From assembly GCF_041381155.1 (NCBI RefSeq), contig NC_091142.1:28595963-28659962 (forward strand): a stretch of 64,000 bases of DNA. Direction: 5' to 3'. Positions 59,033-64,000 of this stretch are shown piece by piece. Origin of the DNA: Argopecten irradians. Its lineage: Eukaryota > Mollusca > Bivalvia > Pectinida > Pectinidae. Below the pieces are notes generated by a model, which made no database searches, was not told the origin of the DNA, and saw only the letters and a program-made list of their open reading frames with translations. Positions within the stretch are counted from its first letter, which is position 1; every line of letters begins with the position of its first letter. The translations under genes and the position numbers were made by a program.

Positions 59033-62000
59033 ATGGAGGACATCAAGGAAAAATTTGCAGGAACATGGAAGATGGTTAGGAGTGAAAACTTTGAGGAATT
59101 CCTCGCGGAAGTAGGTAGGTTGTCATATCAAATGCAGAAAAGCATCTTAACGAGGAAAGGCACATTCCTGTCGACAGGGCTACTGTGTATCATGTATACG
59201 TATACAGCTATATGCGTGGTTTATTTGGTACATATGTGTTTGGTACATGTGTGTCATACTATCTAAAATCATATCTTGGTTATTTACAAGCTGATGTTTA
59301 GCCATGTAAATAAATCTTCATTGGCAGACGTATGTGTAGATTGCTTTCACGTTTACATTTTAGACAACGTGTAACAAATGCAAGACAACAATTTGCTTGG
59401 ACATCAATAATGACAAAGTAGTTTGTAGACACTGTCACTCACACCCCCGAGTTGTTTTGTTAATGGACTTAATTAGGCGGAAGGTGTGGGAAAACACTGA
59501 ACATGCAACAACCAATACACGGCTGTCATCTAGATCCTGATCCAAATATAACGCTGACCTACTACCCACCGGACCTACGCGTTACCTATTTTTTTTTTAT
59601 ATTTCCATTACTCGGTAGTAACATCACTGTGTTGAATGCAGTCTAGGAATTCCACACTTCCTTTAACGGTTATCCATGTTGAATGCAGTCTAGGAATTCC
59701 ACGGTTCCTAACGGTTATTGACAAATTTAAATATATATATAAATATTGCTATACTTTATTACGAAATATTAAAAAAGACAATTAAGCATACCTGTTCATT
59801 TCATTTTAAAAGAAGCTAGTTTATAAATTATTTAATGAGTGTGTTAATTCTATAGAGTCCCAAAAGCTATTTTGAAAAATTAGCATACTGTTCATATTAC
59901 ACTAAATATCGCATCTCTTGGGTTCTGTAACTCCATTATTGATACAAATGTCTACAATAGTATTAATCCTTTTTTTATATTATTTTTTTTCGCGTGGCAA
60001 ATCATTTGTCTCCAAACGTGTTATTTATTCACTTTACATTGACCTGTCTATACTTCCCCGTGAAGGTGAATATCCTATGATAATATCTGTACAAATCAAT
60101 ATGTGCCATTTTCATTTCGCAGCCAATTTACTCCTCTACTATATGAAAGAAGTAACCCCCATTTTTCTGATCGATATAGGATATGGAAAAGTTTTGTACA
60201 GTGTCTTCCTTTTCTGCTAAATAGGAGTCAATCTGAGCAAATCTGTACAGTATACAGCGAATTATTAATACTCAGTTAAGATGTGTTTGTGTATAGATCA
60301 ATAGAGAAGTTCAAGGTGTAGTCAGGAGGTCGACGGCTGTTACTTGCATTCCTCATCTAATCCACTACTTAGTACAAAAAAGTGACTGTCTGTCTTGAAA
60401 TATGTCAATATTTATACGATTTCAACATAAGAATATCGTTAAGTGGTTTGTGAGCGGTGCAATTTTAGTGAAAATTACAACATTTTCCCGGTGATTTCCA
60501 AGATTAAATTTTACTTTATTTATCATTTTTTGCTATTTTGATGTTTCATTAGTTCCCAAGTGCTTTAGATTTTCTTACTGTCGTTTTTTTAACACGAAAT
60601 TAAACAAACTGGTATTAAGAGACTTAACGTTATAAATACTGTATGTAAGTTTAACGGGCGATATCATTATTTCACATGTTTCCCTTTACGATATCGGGTA
60701 ACGTTTCATCAGAAATCATTAATAAAATTTCAATTAGATTTTAATTGGTATGGCATGTTCAGCAGATAACACACCCTATTCTAAAGCATATCTATTTCAG
60801 AAAACCCCATACAATTTACATTGGGCTTTTTTCCTTCATCGATTTTATGTTTTAAACACAGCATTGCTATTATTTCCGCATGCGTTCAGTACTATGTTAG
60901 ATGAAAAACACACACAACATCACACTTCTCTCTGTTGTATATATGTAGTTTTCGGTTTTGCTTTTTTTATTTATTCTATCTTCATGTATAAAAGCTATAT
61001 AGTCTAGTCAGTACTGTAAACGTGAATATGTCCCTGTGTGTTTAATTTATATGTGCAAACATTTCGCGACGTCGTAATTTTCGTAAAAAAAGTATGACTG
61101 TTAACCTTTTTCAACATAGTTTCATATAGAAACAAAATATTACGCCAGTGGGGTTTTCGCGCAAAGAAGGCATTCACGTAATTAGCATATTTCTTTTCGC
61201 CCAGAAAATTATTTATCGCTTTTGGTGTTATGATTAATGCTGATGCTCATTTTCCAGGTGTTAATTTCTTTATTCGGAAGATGGCGGCTCTAGCGAAACC
61301 TACCACCATCATCTCGGTTAACGAGGACACGATTACTGTAGAACAGAAAACTGGAATACGGGATAAGGTGGACACCTTCAAACTGAATGAGGAATTCGAA
61401 AAGGAAATGGAAGGCACACAGATGAAGGTATTTTGATAAGATTATTTGATCGGGTATTTAAAGGTATGAAAAGATGTTGTAATATTGAAAATTGAAATGC
61501 TTCAATGTTGAAAATTTATCTGCTATTGAAAAATTGATAATTATGTAATGTTGAAAATTGATCTGGGCCGCTTTATCAACGTTAAGGTTAACTTTAAGGT
61601 ATTATTTTTTTTGTTCTTTGTCAATGGTTTAACATTCCTTTACAGTGTATGGTGGTGTATGAGGATGGTAAGCTGAAGTATACCAATACTCCCGTGGATC
61701 CGGAGTCTAAGGTCAAACCTCAGACAGTGTATAGGGAGCGGTTTGGAGAGGAGCTCCTCGTAGTAAGTCATTATTGTTCACACATACGGTACTACATACA
61801 GTAATGTACGTGATTGGGACCCCATGGACCTGGCACGAATTTCTAACCAACAGTATTTAAGGAATAGATTTTTGTTTTGTTGAGGGGGTATAATGATATT
61901 GGAGCACGTGTAAGTTATGTCATAACCTCAACAAAATAAAAATCTATTCCTTATATTTACAGTTTTTCACGTAAATGAATATTATTTATTCTCGCGACAG

Positions 62001-63168
62001 TTACATATTTTTTATTAAAGTACCCATATTTTTACTCTCCCGTCATCGTCAACTAATTCGATTGAACAACTGATTGGAATCGAGTCATTCATATGTTCCC
62101 ACCAAAAGTGAGGTTATGAATCGCCGCACTCGTTGTACTATCATTATACACTGATACTGATAATACTAGAAAGCATGGTTATTGAGTCCATGTCAGTGCA
62201 AACTGTAAATATTTATATATATATGATACTATAATACATATATACAAATACTGTTGGTTAGAAATTCGTGTCATGTCCCTGTGATTTGGACTACAAACGC
62301 GAAAATTGAATTTTATTGGTTTTAAAATTCTCCGATCTGGACATTAGTGTATCTATTATTCATCCATTTCTCAATTTTCGCGTGTCAAATTTTCTTTGTT
62401 ATAGCAATATCTCGTGATACTGCGAAAATATCGACTGCGCGAAATTAAAAGGCTACACAATCAATCTAATTAAAATTAGACACGAATTTCCGCTCCACTA
62501 CGATACTCTACGTTACGTTCCATGCTTGTAATGGAGCGGAATTACATGTCTAGTTTTAATTAGATATATTGTATACTTACATTTGTACGAGGAGGTGCAT
62601 ACAAATGTAGTAAGTTGTCAGAGATAAAAAAAAACCTACGATAATATTTGGTGCTAAAACAAATCTTTCTGATTAAAATAATATTATGGGCTATCTTATA
62701 AACTACTTACATCGCTAGCAATTGTTTCCATCAAAGGCATGGTATCGTCCCCTTGTATAGATATAATTGTATTTGACAACAGTCTTTTTATTGTCGCATG
62801 TTCATGCTAGCTTAGATCTCGTGTTATACTTTTCTATTCAGGGAGTGACATATGAACATGGTTAAAGTCAAATGTATTAAAATCCATGGTTATACTTGTT
62901 ACACCTCTGATTCATCGATAGACAGACAAGAAGTATTCTACTTTTATGATGTAAAACATTGTAAAAGAAAACTTTTCAATATTCAACCTTATACTTATTA
63001 AGCCTTATCAGTATTCAACCTTATACTTATTAAGCCTTATCAGTATTCAACCTTATACTTATTAAGTCTTATTTACAAGTATATCATTTAACCAAACAAT
63101 TTCTTTTTCAGCAAATTGAATGCGGGAGCGTGGTGTGCAAGCGTTATTTTGAGCGGGTTACCGCGTGA
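59033..63168 (+). CDS. Fatty-acid-binding protein, complete four-exon gene
   Basis: Exons 59033-59114, 61258-61427, 61646-61762 and 63112-63168 join in phase (1, 0, 0) into 141 residues. The N-terminus MEDIKEKFAGTWKMVRSENF has the family GxWK motif, with W12. Exon 2 gives MAALAKPTTIISVNEDTITV and FKLNEEFEKE. Exon 3 has EDGKLKYTNTPVDPESK and VYRERFGEELLV. Exon 4 is QIECGSVVCKRYFERVTA. The C-terminal lipid-anchoring R-x-Y pair of many FABPs appears as R134-Y-F136, so the tyrosine is phenylalanine. The four-exon structure is the ancestral one of the family. The role is cytosolic binding and transport of fatty acids or similar ligands; the ligand is not deducible. The intron 2 donor is the weak GTATTT. 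It is a paralogue of the two FABP genes at 42286-44853 and 51204-55149. Confidence 0.92.
59628..59715. repeat. Short tandem duplication in FABP intron 1
   Basis: Two copies of about 44 bp beginning TGTTGAATGCAGTCTAGGAA follow one another directly, with small differences. Confidence 0.75.
61821..62281. mobile_element. Longer member of the CACAGGGACC MITE family in FABP intron 3
   Basis: The inverted ends share TGGCACGAATTTCTAACCAA with the right arm. The left start reads CCCATGGACC and the right end GTCATGTCCCTG. The flanks TGATTGGGAC (61811-61820) and TGATTTGGAC (62282-62291) look like a 10-bp target duplication with one change. A secondary inverted pair (GGAATAGATTTTTGTTTTGT near 61860 against 61930-61952) lies inside. 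Confidence 0.65.
62460..62572. mobile_element. Small MITE in FABP intron 3, TTAAAATTAGAC family
   Basis: CAATCTAATTAAAATTAGAC is followed by CCGCTCCAC on the left and GGAGCGGAATT then GTCTAGTTTTAATTAGAT on the right, forming an inverted repeat. A one-sided relative lies at about 10826-10880 and a similar one near 63928-63998. Confidence 0.6.
62987..63070. repeat. Three tandem copies of a 34-bp unit
   Basis: CAACCTTATACTTATTAAGC and CTTATCAGTATT alternate three times just before the exon 4 acceptor of FABP, leaving about 40 bp of normal polypyrimidine tract. Confidence 0.75.
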
Positions 63169-63198
63169 GGTGACCTTGCTATGGGAGAATCTACGCAT

Positions 63199-63204
63199 AA
63201 TAAA
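63199..63204 (+). terminator. PolyA signal of the complete FABP gene
   Basis: AATAAA lies 31 bp downstream of the TGA stop. Confidence 0.6.
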
Positions 63205-63265
63205 TTAGGTGTCATGCACGTTGTGTAAAAATCTAACATAAGATGATGACATAATGTGATAAGCA

Positions 63266-63464
63266 TTATTCCGTCTTTCCATGTTGCAGAGTTAGCTCCC
63301 TTGCGGGTAGGTATATATCGTTACGTCATTATTCTGTGGGCACTATTCACGTCGTTTTCTCCGAAAAGTATGACGTTACACTCGCAAACACATGACGTCA
63401 CAATAAATACCCATCCCAAGGGCTGATAAATCTGCAATTTGCAAATACAGAATACTGAATAAGT
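63266..63464. mobile_element. Uninterrupted relative of the outer MITE at 31142
   Basis: Inverted ends ATTCCGTCTTTCCATGTTGC and GCAAATACAGAATACTGAAT-type flank arms containing CTTGCGGGTAGGTATATA, ACGTCATT and GGAGAAAACGACGT (complement). About 200 bp, non-coding. It shows what the nested copy at 31142-31762 looked like before its insertion. Confidence 0.7.
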
Positions 63465-63931
63465 GTAATGAAGCTATATTATAGCAGCTTTGGTTTTTTG
63501 GGTCCATTGTAGGTAGTTGCTCAATTTTCTTTATTTAACAGATCACCTTATAAGATTTCTTCTTTATTCAAACATTTGTAAAGAATCTGTAAATGTCATC
63601 ATTTAGAAATGACTCGGTATTCTATGGTTTTATAAAAAAAACTTTGCTATCGAATTGATGACAAACATAATAAAATAGATAAAGCCCATTCTTCGTCACA
63701 AAGATATTTAAATATTTGTTACAATATTGCAGGTTTTTGCTCAAAATGGATTCATTAATTTTTACGTACTTTTTAGATATTTCCTGATTACCAAATAAAG
63801 TGTTGTTATCTCTGAAAATGATGAATGTCATTAATTATCACTGAAATGTATGACGTAATTAAGATCAATACCACAAAATTAGCAAACGTTGTTGAAGCCG
63901 AAGACTCCGGGTGCAATGCAATCTGATTAAA

Positions 63932-63998
63932 ATCAGCTGTTTGATACTCCGCTAACTTGCTTCGGAGCACGAAGTTAGCGGAGTATCAAACAGCTGAT
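63932..63998. repeat. Near-perfect hairpin at the window edge
   Basis: Arms of about 28 bp (ATCAGCTGTTTGATACTCCG onward) are perfectly complementary around a loop of about a dozen bases. With the preceding CTGATTAAAATCAG it resembles the TTAAAATTAGAC MITEs. It may continue past the window. Confidence 0.7.
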
Positions 63999-64000
63999 AG

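Larger units (their letters stand above)
63169..64000. other. 3' flank of the FABP gene
   Basis: It holds the polyA signal, one MITE (63266-63464) and a hairpin at the window edge (63932-63998). No further gene is visible. Confidence 0.5.

Overview
The window looks like nuclear DNA from a bivalve mollusc or a close lophotrochozoan. It is AT-rich, its genes are split by introns with GT..AG borders and polyA signals, and it holds a TRIM gene of the RING/B-box/NHL-like type that is expanded in bivalves. It also carries several mobile elements built like the oyster 'pearl' repeats (subterminal palindrome, GTCC-type microsatellite, tandem core of about 155-160 bp, 3' hairpin). The species cannot be named from the sequence alone. 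No bacterial operon, CRISPR array or viral genome is visible.

Layout. (1) 1-3234: repeats, including a GTCGAC-rich palindromic tract. (2) 3235-7214, plus: the 3' eight exons of an unidentified coiled-coil protein. (3) 9733-14665, minus: a complete four-exon PANTS/C22orf39 (UPF0545) gene, 197 aa, with a twin CX9C motif. (4) 15567-26885, plus: a complete six-exon OGFOD2 gene, 345 aa, head to head with PANTS. Its intron 4 holds a 5.6-kb tandem array with higher-order structure and its intron 5 a 2-kb pearl-like element. (5) 26890-33000: gene-poor, with nested MITEs and another pearl-like element. (6) About 33000-45600 and 45775-55660: two direct copies (A and B) of one segment, each carrying a plus-strand TRIM gene and a minus-strand fatty-acid-binding protein (FABP) gene. 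(7) 59033-63168, plus: a complete four-exon FABP gene of 141 aa.

The most interesting points concern the A/B duplication. TRIM is intact in A and broken in B, while FABP exon 3 is frameshifted in A and open in B. In both copies a 92-bp minisatellite beside FABP exon 3 turns out to be the 3' part of that exon plus its splice donor, repeated in tandem. Copy B also preserves the empty site of the pearl-like element in copy A, showing insertion inside a T run without a clear target duplication. Several short inverted-repeat elements with 8-10 bp target duplications are delimited to the base, including one nested in another.

The genes have no obvious shared pathway. PANTS and OGFOD2 probably share a divergent promoter region. 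The three FABP genes are paralogues at one locus. All exon joins are deduced from splice signals, reading phase and similarity to remembered family members; no transcript or database search was available.
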